NCBI GenBank assembly: GCA_026400395.1
Contig: JAPLPD010000145.1
Location: 1 to 55,245 of the forward strand
Length of the DNA: 55,245 nucleotides
Source of the DNA: Alphaproteobacteria bacterium
GTDB lineage: Bacteria; Pseudomonadota; Alphaproteobacteria; Rhizobiales; Xanthobacteraceae
Reading direction: 5' to 3'
The position numbers and the translations under genes are program-made. This document shows, piece by piece, positions 45,545-54,970 of this stretch. The stretch's first letter is position 1. Every line of letters begins with the position of its first letter. The notes under the pieces are model-generated. The model was not told the DNA's origin, made no database searches, and worked only from the letters and a program-made list of their open reading frames with translations.

Positions 45545-46855
45545 ATGAGCTTCGATCTCAGCCCCGAAGCGGTGGCTATCGTCGGCTTCGTCGCGCTGTT
45601 TGCGCTGATGCTGCTGCGCGTTCCGGTCGGCATGGCCATGGGTTTGGTCGGTGTCGCGGGCTTTGCCTATCTCAACGGCGGCGGCCCGGCGCTCAAGATC
45701 GTCGGCCACACCTCGATGCGAACCGTCACCGACTGGAATTTCGCGGTTATCCCGATGTTCCTGCTGATGGGCTCCTTCGCCACCACCTCCGGCATGAGCC
45801 GCGAGTTGTTTCGCGCGGGCAATGCCTTCCTCGGCCATCTGCGCGGCGGACTCGGCATTGCCACCATCGCCGCCTGCGGCGGGTTCGCCGCGATCTGCGG
45901 CTCCTCGGTTGCGACCGCGGCGACCTTCTCGCGCGTCGCCTATCCGGAGATGCGGCGCTACGGCTATCCGCAATCGTTCTCGACCGGCGTGATCGCCGCC
46001 GGCGGAACGCTCGGCATCATGATCCCGCCCTCGACCGTATTCGCCGTGTACGGCCTGATCACCGAGCAGGACGTCGGCAAGCTGTTCATCGCCGGCGTCG
46101 TTCCGGGCCTGCTCGCGGTCGCCATGTACATGCTGACCATCACCGCGATCGGCCTGCTCCGGCCGGGCTTCCTGCCGGCCGGTCCGCGCAGCACATGGCC
46201 GGAACGGCTGGCGGCGATGCGCGACGTCTGGGCGACGCTGCTGCTGTTCGCCTTCGTCATCGGCGGGATCTATGGCGGGCTGTTCACCGCGACCGAAGCC
46301 GCCGGCATGGGCGCGGCCGGCGCGTTCATCATCGGCGTCGCGCGCGGGCGGCTTTCGCTCGCCGACATCCGCCGCTCGCTGCTGGAAGCCACCCGCACCA
46401 CCGCCGCGGTGTTCACCGTGCTGATCGGCGCGCTGCTGTTCGGCTATTTCCTCACCATCACGCAGACGCCTCAGAACGTCACCGAATTCCTCACCGGCCT
46501 CGGCATCGGCAAGTACGGCATCCTGGCGCTGATCATGCTGATGTATCTCGTGCTCGGCTGCCTGATGGACGCCCTCGCCATGATCATTCTGACCGTGCCG
46601 ATCGTGTTCCCGGTGATCAAGGCGCTGGGCTTCGATCCGATCTGGTTCGGCGTCATCGTCGTGATGACGGTCGAACTCGGCCTGATCCACCCGCCGGTCG
46701 GCATGAACATCTTCGTGATCAAGAGCGTGGTCGAGGACGTGAAGATTTCGACCATTTTCTACGGCGTCCTCCCGTTCATCATCACCGACCTGATCCGGCT
46801 GGTCATCCTGATCGCCTTCCCGGTCCTCGCGCTCTGGCTGCCGTCGCATATGTGA
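45545..46855 (+). CDS. dctM: TRAP transporter large membrane subunit (DctM)
   Basis: 436 residues, about twelve hydrophobic segments, forming the ion-coupled channel. Marks: LRVPVGMAMGLVGVAGF, FLLMGSFATTSGMSRELF, AACGGFAAICGSSVATAATF, GTLGIMIPPSTVFAVYG and GLIHPPVGMNIFVIKSV. Start at 45545 after the DctQ stop by 10 bp. Almost 200 bp without a recognisable gene follow before the amidohydrolase. Confidence 0.93.
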   Translation: MSFDLSPEAVAIVGFVALFALMLLRVPVGMAMGLVGVAGFAYLNGGGPALKIVGHTSMRTVTDWNFAVIPMFLLMGSFATTSGMSRELFRAGNAFLGHLRGGLGIATIAACGGFAAICGSSVATAATFSRVAYPEMRRYGYPQSFSTGVIAAGGTLGIMIPPSTVFAVYGLITEQDVGKLFIAGVVPGLLAVAMYMLTITAIGLLRPGFLPAGPRSTWPERLAAMRDVWATLLLFAFVIGGIYGGLFTATEAAGMGAAGAFIIGVARGRLSLADIRRSLLEATRTTAAVFTVLIGALLFGYFLTITQTPQNVTEFLTGLGIGKYGILALIMLMYLVLGCLMDALAMIILTVPIVFPVIKALGFDPIWFGVIVVMTVELGLIHPPVGMNIFVIKSVVEDVKISTIFYGVLPFIITDLIRLVILIAFPVLALWLPSHM

Positions 46856-47050
46856 ACCGTCGCGTGATGGTGCAGCGCGACGGATTCGAGATCGGGCACG
46901 GCGAGCGCATCGAAAAGGCATCCGGATTGCCGGCGGCACTGGCCCGCGCCAATCAGGGAGCGGCATCATGCCCGTCAACGCGCCTCAATAAACCACTCGA
47001 CAAATCGCGGAACCCCGCCTTAAACACACATGGGCTCCAGGGAGAAACTC

Positions 47051-48073
47051 ATGACGATGCGCGTCGATGCCTACACCCACTTCATTCCGGAACGCTTCTA
47101 CAAGGACGTCATGTCCGTGGGCAGCCACAAGGACATCGGCAAACGCATGATGGGCGTGCCGGCCATCTTCGACATCAACGTCCGCAAGAAGGTCGTCGAC
47201 AAGTTCAAGGACTATTGCCAGATCCTGTCCTATCCGATGCCTCCCTTCGAGCTGATGACCAAGAACCCGAAGGAGACCGAGGAGTACGCCAAGATCGTCA
47301 ACGATGGCTTTGCCGAACTCTGCGCCAAGGACCCCGACCACTTCCCCGGCTGGGTCGCCCAGGCACCGATGTTCGCGCCGGACGTCGGCGTCCGAGAGGC
47401 CGCCCGCGCCATGAAAATGGGCGCGCTCGGCGTGCAGATCTACACCAACGTTGCCGGCAAGCCGCTCGACGATCCGTCCTTCGAGCCGTTCTGGAAAGCG
47501 ATGAACAAGACCAAGACGCCGATCTGGCTGCATCCGTCGCGCACCGCGAGCTTCCCGGACTACCAGAGCGAAACCAAGTCGAAGTACGAGATCTGGTGGA
47601 CGCTCGGCTGGTCCTACGAGACCGCCGCCGCCATGTCGCGGCTGGTGTTCTCCAAGATCATGGACCGCTATCCGAACCTGAAGATCATCACCCACCACAT
47701 GGGCGGCATCGTACCGATGCTGGAAGGCCGCATCGGCCCCGGCTGGGACCAGATCGGCGCGCGCACTTCGGATGAGGATTACCAGAAGCTGAAAAAGTCG
47801 CTGAAGAAGCGCCCGCTCGACTATTTCAAGGAGAGCTTCTACTGCGACTCCGCGGTGTTCGGCGCCAAGCCCGCGACCGTGGCCGGCCTGGACTTCTATC
47901 CGAACGACCGGATCGTGTTCGCCTCCGACTGCCCGTTCGACCCGGAGAAGGGCACCTATTACATCCGCGAGACGCTGAAGATTTTCGACGATCTCGATCT
48001 ATCGAAGAAGAAGTACAAGGCGATCATGCACGGGAACCTGGAGAAGATCACCGGCCGCAAGCTTGTGAAATAG
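47051..48073 (+). CDS. Amidohydrolase family protein, ACMSD-like
   Basis: 340 residues with the ACMSD/gamma-resorcylate decarboxylase outline: MRVDAYTHFIPERF at the start, GWVAQAPMFAPDVGVREAARAMKMGALGVQIYTN, WLHPSRTASFPDY, IITHHMGGIVPMLEGRI and FASDCPFDPEKG with the metal-site Asp. The first metal His of the D-x-H-x-H motif is Tyr here (DAYTH), so metal binding may be changed. It lies close behind the TRAP genes and could decarboxylate or hydrolyse an aromatic-derived acid. Start at 47051 has an AGGGAGA site; ATG 47030 is possible. Confidence 0.8.
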   Translation: MTMRVDAYTHFIPERFYKDVMSVGSHKDIGKRMMGVPAIFDINVRKKVVDKFKDYCQILSYPMPPFELMTKNPKETEEYAKIVNDGFAELCAKDPDHFPGWVAQAPMFAPDVGVREAARAMKMGALGVQIYTNVAGKPLDDPSFEPFWKAMNKTKTPIWLHPSRTASFPDYQSETKSKYEIWWTLGWSYETAAAMSRLVFSKIMDRYPNLKIITHHMGGIVPMLEGRIGPGWDQIGARTSDEDYQKLKKSLKKRPLDYFKESFYCDSAVFGAKPATVAGLDFYPNDRIVFASDCPFDPEKGTYYIRETLKIFDDLDLSKKKYKAIMHGNLEKITGRKLVK

Positions 48074-48436
48074 CGCGCAGACCGCGCCGAAAATCCAGAC
48101 CGCTATCGAATGGCCGGGCTCAGTCCCGGCCATTCTCTTTTGGCGAAGGCCGGTATTCGATGACGTTTCCAACATGCCCGCATGGCCCCTTGCAAAGCGA
48201 TACGGCCCCCTGTGAGGCGCCGGCCCGGGCAGCGGCGGCGCCGGTTCGATCAAATGAAACTCAAACCCTATCGAGCCGGAGAATAGGTGGGATGCGCCCA
48301 ATAACGCAAAATCCACCTTGAATTCCCGATGGCGGGCGGATACTCAAACCTGATCCATCTCCGATGGCTGCTGGTGAACCGGTGCGCTCGGCACTCGTGT
48401 GGACCGCAGCGATGACCTTCCAGCAAGTGGACCCGA
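48074..48436. other. Intergenic region with a terminator, no gene recognised
   Basis: About 360 bp. It holds the terminator hairpin at 48108 and otherwise shows no conserved reading frame in either direction. Promoters for the DUF6481 gene should lie near its right end, but no convincing -35/-10 pair was picked out. Confidence 0.5.
48108..48141 (+). terminator. Rho-independent terminator after the amidohydrolase gene
   Basis: GAATGGCCGGG/CCCGGCCATTC, an 11-bp perfect stem with loop CTCAGT, followed by TCTTTT. The arms resemble the ATGGCCGGG hairpin of the repeat at 18836, so a dispersed palindrome may serve here as terminator. Confidence 0.7.
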
Positions 48437-48826
48437 ATGGCCTTCAAATATCCCGATCTTAAAGAGCGACAACAGGCCGCGGCGACGGCCAAGAAGGCGC
48501 TCCTGGAAAAGTTCAAGGCGGCGGCGACCGACCCTGGTCTTGCCGAAAAGCAGGCCGAGCGCGTCGCCATCAACGAGGCACGGCTGGCCCGCGCCGCCGA
48601 GCGCGAAGCGGCCAAGAAGGCCCAAGAGGCCGAGCGTGCCAGGCAGGCTGCGATCGCAGCCGAACTGGCGGCCAAGGCACAGCGCGAGGCCGAAGAGGCC
48701 GCGGCGCAGTTGGAGCGTGAAAAGAACGAAGCCGCCGAACTTCTGGCGCTTCAGCAGAAGGCCGATCGCGACGCCCGCTACGCCGCGCGCAAGGCCGCAA
48801 AGAAGGAACGCCGGCGCGGATATTAA
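48437..48826 (+). CDS. DUF6481 family protein
   Basis: 129 residues, almost entirely charged helix rich in Ala, Glu, Lys and Arg, probably a coiled coil (residues about 15-120). Start MAFKYPDLKERQQAAATAKKALLEKFK is typical of this small alphaproteobacterial family. No function is known; it has its own terminator, so it is a single-gene unit. Confidence 0.8.
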   Translation: MAFKYPDLKERQQAAATAKKALLEKFKAAATDPGLAEKQAERVAINEARLARAAEREAAKKAQEAERARQAAIAAELAAKAQREAEEAAAQLEREKNEAAELLALQQKADRDARYAARKAAKKERRRGY

Positions 48827-48862
48827 TCGCGCGGCTCGCACGCGGAACTTACAATTTTGCTC

Positions 48863-48892
48863 AACGCCCGGACCCAAGCCGGGCGTTTTGCT
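48863..48892 (+). terminator. Terminator after the DUF6481 gene
   Basis: AACGCCCGG/CCGGGCGTT, 9-bp stem (48863-48871 and 48879-48887) with loop ACCCAAG, followed by TTGCTT. It lies 36 bp after the stop and 95 bp before mutS. Confidence 0.8.
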
Positions 48893-48986
48893 TGTGCGGA
48901 TCGCGTAACGCAACGCATCCCCAGCGTCCACAGCCCGCCACCCCATCCCATGAATCCCCGGCCCGCATCTGCTAGCGTTCCGCCTC

Positions 48987-51737
48987 ATGGACGCCGCCCG
49001 GAACCTGCCCCCCGATGACGCCGCTGCGCCGCCGCCGGAACCGGTGGCTCCGCCGACCCCCGTGATGGCGCAGTACATCGAGATCAAGGCGGCCAATCCG
49101 GAGTGCCTCTTGTTCTACCGGATGGGCGATTTCTACAAATTGTTCTTCGAGGACGCCGAGACCGCCAGCCGCGCGCTCGGCATCGTGCTGACCAAGCGCG
49201 GCAAGCACCTCGGCCGCGACATCCCGATGTGCGGCGTGCCGGTCATCCGCTCCGACGAATACCTGCACCGCCTGATCGCCCAGGGCCATCGCGTCGCAGT
49301 GTGCGAACAGACCGAGGACCCGGCCGAGGCGAAGAAGCGCGGATCGAAGTCGGTGGTGAAGCGCGACGTCGTGCGCCTCGTCACGCCCGGCACGCTGACC
49401 GAGGACACGCTGCTCGACGCCCGGCGCAACAACTACCTGCTCGCCATCGCGCGGGCGCGCGCCTCGGCCGCCGACGCGGCGAGCCAATTCGCGCTCGCCT
49501 GGATCGACATTTCCACCGGCGAGTTCCGCATCGCGGAATGCGACCGCGCCGGGCTGCCCGCAGAGATCGCGCGGCTGGAGCCCGGCGAGATCGTGGTGTC
49601 CGACGCGCTCTACTCCGACCCGGAGTTGGCGCCGTATCTGCGCACGCTGCCGGCCGTGACGCCGGTGACGCGCGACGTGTTCGATGGCGCCACCGCCGAA
49701 CGGCGGCTGTCGGATTATTTCGCGGTCGCCACCAGCGCGGCGTTCGGCGCGTTGTCGCGGCTGGAGCTGAACGCCGCCGCAGCCTGTGTCACTTACGTGG
49801 AGCGCACGCAACTCGGCAAACGGCCGCCGCTGTCGCCTCCGGTTCGCGAAGCGCACGGCACCACGCTGTCGATCGATCAGGCCACGCGGGCAAACCTCGA
49901 ACTGGTCCGCACACTCGGCGGCGAACGGCGCGGCTCGCTGCTCGCCGCCATCGACCGCACCGTCACCTCGGCCGGTTCGCGGCTGCTGGCGCAGCGGCTC
50001 GCCGCGCCGCTGACCGATCCGACGGCGATTGGCCAGCGGCTCGACACCGTGGAGATTTTCGTCGGCGACGCGCTCGCCCGCCAGCAGACCCGCGAACTGC
50101 TGGCGATCGCGCCGGACATGGCACGAGCGCTGGCCCGGCTGGTGGTCGGCCGCGGCGGGCCGCGCGACCTCGCCGCCATTCGTGACGGCATCGGGGTGGC
50201 GACGGGACTCGCTGCGCGGCTCGACAAGCTCGCGAAAAAGTCCTCGGAGCTGAACAGCGTGCTCGGCGCGCTGCTTGCGCCTGAGCAGGCCGTGATGCGC
50301 GAGATGATCGCAGCGCTCGCGGATGAACTTCCGCTGTTCAAGCGCGACGGCGGCTTTGTGCGCGAAGGCTACGACGCGGCGCTGGACGAGTCGCGGAGCC
50401 TGCGCGACCAGTCGCGCCAGGTGGTGGCTCAGCTGCAGGCCCGCTACGCCGACAACACCGGCGTCAAGTCACTGAAGATACGGCACAATAACGTGCTCGG
50501 CTATTTCGTCGACGTGACCGCGCAGCATGGCGAGAAACTGCTCGGCGCACCGCTCAACGCGACCTTCATCCACCGCCAGACCCTTGCGGGGCAAGTCAGA
50601 TTTACGACGACCGAGCTGGGCGATCTGGAATCGAAAATCGCCAGCGCCGGCGACCGCGTACTCGGCCTGGAGCTGGAGATATTCGAGCGGCTTTCCGCGA
50701 TGGTCGTGGCCGCGAGCATCGAAATCAAAGCCGCCGCCGAGGCGCTCGCGGTGCTCGATGTTTCGTCGGCGCTGGCGATGCTCGCGGTCGAGCGTGCCTA
50801 TGTTCGCCCGGAGATCGACCGCTCGGTGGACTTCATCATCGAAGGCGGCCGCCACGCCGTGGTCGAGCAGGCAATCAGCGATCCGTTCGTGGCCAACGAT
50901 TGCGATCTTTCGCCGCCACCCCCTCCCTTCCCTCCCCCGCTTGCGGGGGAGGGAAGGGAGGGGGCCGGGCGCATCTGGCTGCTCACCGGCCCGAACATGG
51001 CGGGCAAGTCGACCTTCCTGCGGCAGAACGCGCTCATCGTCGTGCTGGCGCAAATGGGCGGCTTTGTTCCGGCAAAGCGCGCCAAGCTCGGCGTCGTCGA
51101 TCGCTTGTTCTCGCGCGTCGGCGCCGCCGACGATCTGGCGCGCGGGCGTTCGACATTCATGGTCGAGATGGTGGAGACCGCGGCGATCCTCAATCAGGCC
51201 GGCGAGCGTTCGCTGGTCATACTGGACGAAATCGGACGCGGCACCGCGACGTTTGACGGCCTTTCGATCGCCTGGGCGTCGATCGAGCACCTGCATGAGC
51301 AGAACCGTTGCCGCGCGTTGTTCGCGACGCATTTTCATGAGCTCACCGCGCTGGCGCCCAAGCTCAACCGTCTGCACAACGCCACCGTCCGCGTGAAGGA
51401 ATGGCAGGGCGAGGTGGTGTTCCTGCATGAGGTGATCCCCGGCGCGGCCGACCATTCCTACGGTATCCAGGTGGCGAAGCTTGCCGGATTGCCCACCGGG
51501 GTGATCGAGCGGGCCAAGGTGGTGCTCGCGATGCTCGAAGCCGACGACCGCGCCAAACCGCGCGGTTTCGAGGACCTTCCGTTGTTCGCAGCGCCGCTCC
51601 GGCCGGCGGCGCCGGACCCAAGGCAGGCCGCGATCGACGCGGTGCTCACGATGCTCGGGTCCGTACATCCTGACGAACTGTCGCCTCGCGAGGCGCTCGA
51701 GGCGTTGTACGCGCTCAAGCAGCGTGCTCCCGGCTGA
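48987..51737 (+). CDS. mutS: DNA mismatch repair protein MutS, with altered mismatch motif and in-frame insertion
   Basis: 916-residue MutS, which scans DNA for mispairs and recruits MutL. Clear parts: mismatch domain from [26 protein letters not shown], connector, lever and clamp, then Walker [10 protein letters not shown], Walker [25 protein letters not shown] and a C-terminal helical tail. Two oddities. The Phe-X-Glu motif that contacts the mispair (GDFYEL in nearly all MutS1) reads GDFYKL: F49, K51, codon AAA at 49137. And residues about 645-660, just before Walker A, come from a 46-bp perfect palindrome inserted in frame. Otherwise intact and full length. Confidence 0.95.
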   Translation: MDAARNLPPDDAAAPPPEPVAPPTPVMAQYIEIKAANPECLLFYRMGDFYKLFFEDAETASRALGIVLTKRGKHLGRDIPMCGVPVIRSDEYLHRLIAQGHRVAVCEQTEDPAEAKKRGSKSVVKRDVVRLVTPGTLTEDTLLDARRNNYLLAIARARASAADAASQFALAWIDISTGEFRIAECDRAGLPAEIARLEPGEIVVSDALYSDPELAPYLRTLPAVTPVTRDVFDGATAERRLSDYFAVATSAAFGALSRLELNAAAACVTYVERTQLGKRPPLSPPVREAHGTTLSIDQATRANLELVRTLGGERRGSLLAAIDRTVTSAGSRLLAQRLAAPLTDPTAIGQRLDTVEIFVGDALARQQTRELLAIAPDMARALARLVVGRGGPRDLAAIRDGIGVATGLAARLDKLAKKSSELNSVLGALLAPEQAVMREMIAALADELPLFKRDGGFVREGYDAALDESRSLRDQSRQVVAQLQARYADNTGVKSLKIRHNNVLGYFVDVTAQHGEKLLGAPLNATFIHRQTLAGQVRFTTTELGDLESKIASAGDRVLGLELEIFERLSAMVVAASIEIKAAAEALAVLDVSSALAMLAVERAYVRPEIDRSVDFIIEGGRHAVVEQAISDPFVANDCDLSPPPPPFPPPLAGEGREGAGRIWLLTGPNMAGKSTFLRQNALIVVLAQMGGFVPAKRAKLGVVDRLFSRVGAADDLARGRSTFMVEMVETAAILNQAGERSLVILDEIGRGTATFDGLSIAWASIEHLHEQNRCRALFATHFHELTALAPKLNRLHNATVRVKEWQGEVVFLHEVIPGAADHSYGIQVAKLAGLPTGVIERAKVVLAMLEADDRAKPRGFEDLPLFAAPLRPAAPDPRQAAIDAVLTMLGSVHPDELSPREALEALYALKQRAPG
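50919..50964. repeat. 22-bp-stem palindrome inserted in the mutS coding frame
   Basis: Arms 50919-50940 and 50943-50964 are perfect reverse complements (22 bp) with loop TT, made of C-runs split by T on the left and G-runs split by A on the right. It translates into proline-rich [17 protein letters not shown]. The CTCCC/GGGAG make-up resembles the intergenic elements at 31130, 44949 and 54805. Reading frame is kept on both sides. Confidence 0.9.
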
Positions 51738-51815
51738 CCATTTAGACGCAGGCGCGGCGGCCCGCCCTGTGATAAATTCAGACCCAACGACAACAGAATA
51801 ACCTCGAGGGAGGCG

Positions 51816-52790
51816 ATGAACATCGTGCTTGGGCGCCTGATTCTGCTCGCCTGCCTGCTCGCTTGCGAAGCCCCGCCTGCGCTGGCGCAGACCTACCCCA
51901 ACCGCACCGTCACCATCGTGGTGACATCCGCCGCCGGCGCGCTGACCGACGCGCTGACCCGCGCCGTCGCCCAGCGGCTATCGCAGATGTGGGGCCAGAG
52001 CATCATCGTCGAAAATCGTGGCGGCGCGGGCCACAACCTCGCCGCCGCCGCGGTCAAGGCCGCCGCCGCCGACGGCTACACGCTGCTGTCCTCCGAGACC
52101 GGATTCGCCACCAGCCAGCCGCACCTGCACAGCAAGAGCAAGTCCGCCTACGACCCGGAGACGGACTTCATCCCGGTCGCGGGATACGCCGGAATCCCCA
52201 TCGGCGTGCTGGTGAATCCGTCGTTGCCGGTGAAGTCGATGGCCGAGTTCATCGCCGTCGCCAAGCAGAAGCCGCTCACCTATGGCACCGCGGGCCTCGG
52301 CACCGCCCCGCACACCGCGGCGCTGCTTCTGGAAAGCATGGCCGGCATCAAGATGACCGCTGTGCACTATCGCGGCGCAGCCCCAGCGCTGAACGACCTG
52401 ATCGCCGGCCACATCAACATGATCACCATGGGGCCGTCGGTGGCGCTGCCTGCGGTCAAGGACGGCAAGATCAACATCCTCGGCTTCGGCAGCGAGAAGC
52501 GCGTCGCGCAATATCCGGACGTGCCGACTGTGGCCGAAACGGTGCCGGGCTACGAGGCCGCCGTCTCGTTCGGCCTGTTCGCGCTGAAGACAACGCCGCG
52601 CGACATTCTCATCAAGATCAATACAGACATACAGAATGTCATCCACGACCCGGAATTTCACAAGCGCTTCCTGGAGTCGCTGGTGGTGCAGCCCATACCG
52701 GGCTCGCTGGATGCGTTCGCCGAGTATCTGCGCAAGGACTCCGCCAAGTGGGCCCAAGTCATCAACGCGGCAAATTTGAAAATCGATTGA
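51816..52790 (+). CDS. Bug/TctC-family solute-binding protein, tandem copy 1
   Basis: 324 residues; signal peptide ends PPALAQ, mature YPNRTVTIVVTSAAGALTDALTRAVAQRLSQMWGQ, ligand loop VHYRGAAPALNDLIAGHINM. The AAGALTD loop differs from AxGGVxD in copies 2 and 3, so the ligand may differ. Starts 78 bp after mutS with GGGAGG ahead of the ATG. Next copy starts 8 bp after its stop. No tctA/tctB in the window. Confidence 0.9.
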   Translation: MNIVLGRLILLACLLACEAPPALAQTYPNRTVTIVVTSAAGALTDALTRAVAQRLSQMWGQSIIVENRGGAGHNLAAAAVKAAAADGYTLLSSETGFATSQPHLHSKSKSAYDPETDFIPVAGYAGIPIGVLVNPSLPVKSMAEFIAVAKQKPLTYGTAGLGTAPHTAALLLESMAGIKMTAVHYRGAAPALNDLIAGHINMITMGPSVALPAVKDGKINILGFGSEKRVAQYPDVPTVAETVPGYEAAVSFGLFALKTTPRDILIKINTDIQNVIHDPEFHKRFLESLVVQPIPGSLDAFAEYLRKDSAKWAQVINAANLKID

Positions 52791-52798
52791 GGGGCGCG

Positions 52799-53779
52799 AT
52801 GCGGACCCGGCTCGGCACAATCGGCTTGCTTGGATGCATGCTGGCTTGCCTGTTGGCCGGAACGCCCGCGCAGGCGCAATCCTATCCTAACAGGCCGATC
52901 ACCATCGTGGTTCCGGCCGCGCCCGGCGGCGTCAGCGACGTGATGGCGCGCCTGGTGGCCCAGCGCCTCCAGACTGCATGGGGCCAGCAGGTCATCGTCG
53001 AAAACCGCGGCGGGGCAAACCATGCCATCGGCGCGGCAATGGTCGGCAAAGCCGCGCCCGACGGTCACACCATGATGGTCGCCGCCGAGACGGTTTTCGT
53101 CATCAATCCCACGCTGCATTCAGGGAAGCTGCCCTACGATATCAGTGACTTCGCGCCGGTCACCGGCCTTGTCCGCATCAACCAGGGGCTGCTCGCGCAT
53201 CCTTCGCTGCCGGCCAACAACATCGCCGAACTGATTGCGCTCGCCAGACAGAAACCCGGCGAGATCACCTACGGCAGTTCCGGTCTGGGCGCCGCCGGTC
53301 ACGTCAACGTCGCGCTGCTGGAAAGCATGTCCGGCATCAAGCTCTCGCCGATTCACTACCGCGGCGCGACGCCCGCGCTCAACGACGTGCTCGCCGGACA
53401 CATCATGCTCACCTCCGTCAGTCTCAGCGCGTCGGTGCCACCCTATCGCGCCGGCAAGGCGAAGATGCTCGCGGTCGGCAGCGCCAAGCGCCTGCCTGAC
53501 CTCCCCGAGGTGCCGGCGACCGCCGAGACGGTGCCCGGCTACGAAGCCGTCACCTGGTTCGGGCTGTTCACCACCAACGGCACGCCGCGCGAGATCATCG
53601 GCAGGATCAACGCCGAGATGCGGGGGCTGTTCGCCGACCAGGTTTTCATCGACCGGACCATCGCTCCCAACATGTTCGAGTCGATGGTCAGCACGCCCGA
53701 GCAATTCGCCGAGTTCATCAAGGCCGACAGCGCCAAATGGTCCAAGGTGCTGCGCGAAGCCAACATCAAGGTCGATTAG
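52799..53779 (+). CDS. Bug/TctC-family solute-binding protein, tandem copy 2
   Basis: 326 residues; signal peptide ends TPAQAQ, then YPNRPITIVVPAAPGGVSDVMARLVAQRLQTAWGQQ and IHYRGATPALNDVLAGHIM. ATG at 52799 chosen because it begins the signal peptide; the frame is open far upstream through copy 1. Copies 2 and 3 are closer to each other than to copy 1 by the GGV loop and GLVRINQ stretch. Confidence 0.9.
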   Translation: MRTRLGTIGLLGCMLACLLAGTPAQAQSYPNRPITIVVPAAPGGVSDVMARLVAQRLQTAWGQQVIVENRGGANHAIGAAMVGKAAPDGHTMMVAAETVFVINPTLHSGKLPYDISDFAPVTGLVRINQGLLAHPSLPANNIAELIALARQKPGEITYGSSGLGAAGHVNVALLESMSGIKLSPIHYRGATPALNDVLAGHIMLTSVSLSASVPPYRAGKAKMLAVGSAKRLPDLPEVPATAETVPGYEAVTWFGLFTTNGTPREIIGRINAEMRGLFADQVFIDRTIAPNMFESMVSTPEQFAEFIKADSAKWSKVLREANIKVD

Positions 53780-53805
53780 GGGACCGCGCCGGAAGGGGGA
53801 AACCC

Positions 53806-54783
53806 ATGAAGAACTGGATTTGCGTTCTGGCTTTGCTCGGTTGCCTGTCGGCCGTGACATCGGCGCAGGCGCAAACCTATCCCGCGCGCCCGATCAACCT
53901 CGTCGTGACGGCGGCCGCCGGTGGGGTGACCGACGTGGTGGCGCGCGCCTTCGGCCAAAAGCTGACTGAAGCCTGGGGCCAGCAGGTGATCGTCGAGAAC
54001 AAGGGCGGCGCCGCTCACGTCACCGGCGCCACATCGGTCGCGCGCGCTGCGCCCGATGGCTACACGCTGCTGGTGGCCGAGGCCGGCACCTTCTCTATCA
54101 ACCCGGCGATCTACCTGCGGGGCAAGCTGACCTACGACGAAAAGACCGACTTCATTCCGATCACAGGACTTGTTCGCATCAATCAGGCGCTGCTCGCCAG
54201 CAATTCGCTGCCGGTGTCGAACGTCAAGGAATTGATCGAACTTGCCAAGAAAAAGCCCGGCGAACTGACCTTCGGCACCGCGGGCGTCGGCTCCGCGCCG
54301 CACATGAACATCGAGCTTCTGCAGTACATGACGGGCATAAAACTCGTACCGGTGCATTACCGCGGCGCGGCTCCCGCGCTGACCGATGTGATGGCCGGAC
54401 ATATCAACCTGATGTCGGTCAGCGCCAGTTTGGCTCTGCCGCCGCATCGGGCCGGCCAGATCAAGATCCTCGGCATTGGCAGCGAGAAGCGGATGTCGGT
54501 GGCGGCCGACATCCCAACCGTGGCCGAGACCGGACTGCCGGGCTACGAGGCAACCACTTGGTTCGGCCTTTTCGCGCCGGCCGGCACGCCGCGCGACGTT
54601 GTGATGAAGCTCAACGCCGAAGCCAAGAAAGTCTTTTCCGATCCGGTGTTCGAGGAGAAGTTCATGGCGCCGCAAATGTTCCAGTCGCTGGTGATGGCGC
54701 AGGAGCATTTCGACACCTTCATCAAGGCCGAAATCCAGAAATGGTCGAAGGTGATCCAAGCCGCCAAAATCAAGATCGAATAA
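53806..54783 (+). CDS. Bug/TctC-family solute-binding protein, tandem copy 3
   Basis: 325 residues; signal peptide ends TSAQAQ, then YPARPINLVVTAAAGGVTDVVARAFGQKLTEAWGQQ and VHYRGAAPALTDVMAGHINLM. GGAAGGGGG precedes the ATG. The oligogalacturonide-lyase-like gene starts 187 bp downstream on the same strand, beyond a repeat, so a plant-sugar acid ligand is conceivable but unproven. Confidence 0.9.
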   Translation: MKNWICVLALLGCLSAVTSAQAQTYPARPINLVVTAAAGGVTDVVARAFGQKLTEAWGQQVIVENKGGAAHVTGATSVARAAPDGYTLLVAEAGTFSINPAIYLRGKLTYDEKTDFIPITGLVRINQALLASNSLPVSNVKELIELAKKKPGELTFGTAGVGSAPHMNIELLQYMTGIKLVPVHYRGAAPALTDVMAGHINLMSVSASLALPPHRAGQIKILGIGSEKRMSVAADIPTVAETGLPGYEATTWFGLFAPAGTPRDVVMKLNAEAKKVFSDPVFEEKFMAPQMFQSLVMAQEHFDTFIKAEIQKWSKVIQAAKIKIE

Positions 54784-54804
54784 GCCAAACTTCTGCGCCG
54801 CTGG

Positions 54805-54911
54805 TTTCCCCTCTCCCATTTGCGGACGGGCCGGCGCGAAGCGCGGGCGGGTGAGGGGTTAACCCAGATCGAGAGTCCAAGCCCCCCTCGCCCACCTCTC
54901 CCCAACGGGAA
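54805..54911. repeat. CTCTCCC-type dispersed repeat
   Basis: Begins TTTCCCCTCTCCCATTTGCG, contains CGGCGCGAAGCGCGGGCGGGTGAGGGGT and ends CCCACCTCTCCCCAACGGG. The CCCCTCTCCC and GGTGAGGGG parts are partly inverted. Similar C-run/G-run elements lie at 31130, 44949 and inside mutS. Confidence 0.6.
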
Positions 54912-54970
54912 GCCGCGCCGCCCGCCGCACCCGCTTCTAACCATCCGGCCGATGCTTTACTGATGTCCGC

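Noticed and set aside
45518-46978. 486-codon minus-strand frame opposite dctM
   Set aside because: Composition dominated by Asp, Arg, His and Glu, as expected for the reverse frame of a membrane protein gene in GC-rich DNA.
46856-47050. Possible small gene between dctM and the amidohydrolase
   Set aside because: Short frames exist, but none has a convincing ribosome-binding site or known pattern; AGGGAGA at the right end belongs to the amidohydrolase.
51863-53779. 638-codon frame that seems to fuse a long N-terminal protein to the second Bug gene
   Set aside because: The first 310 codons are an out-of-frame reading of Bug copy 1; copy 2 has its own signal peptide at 52799.
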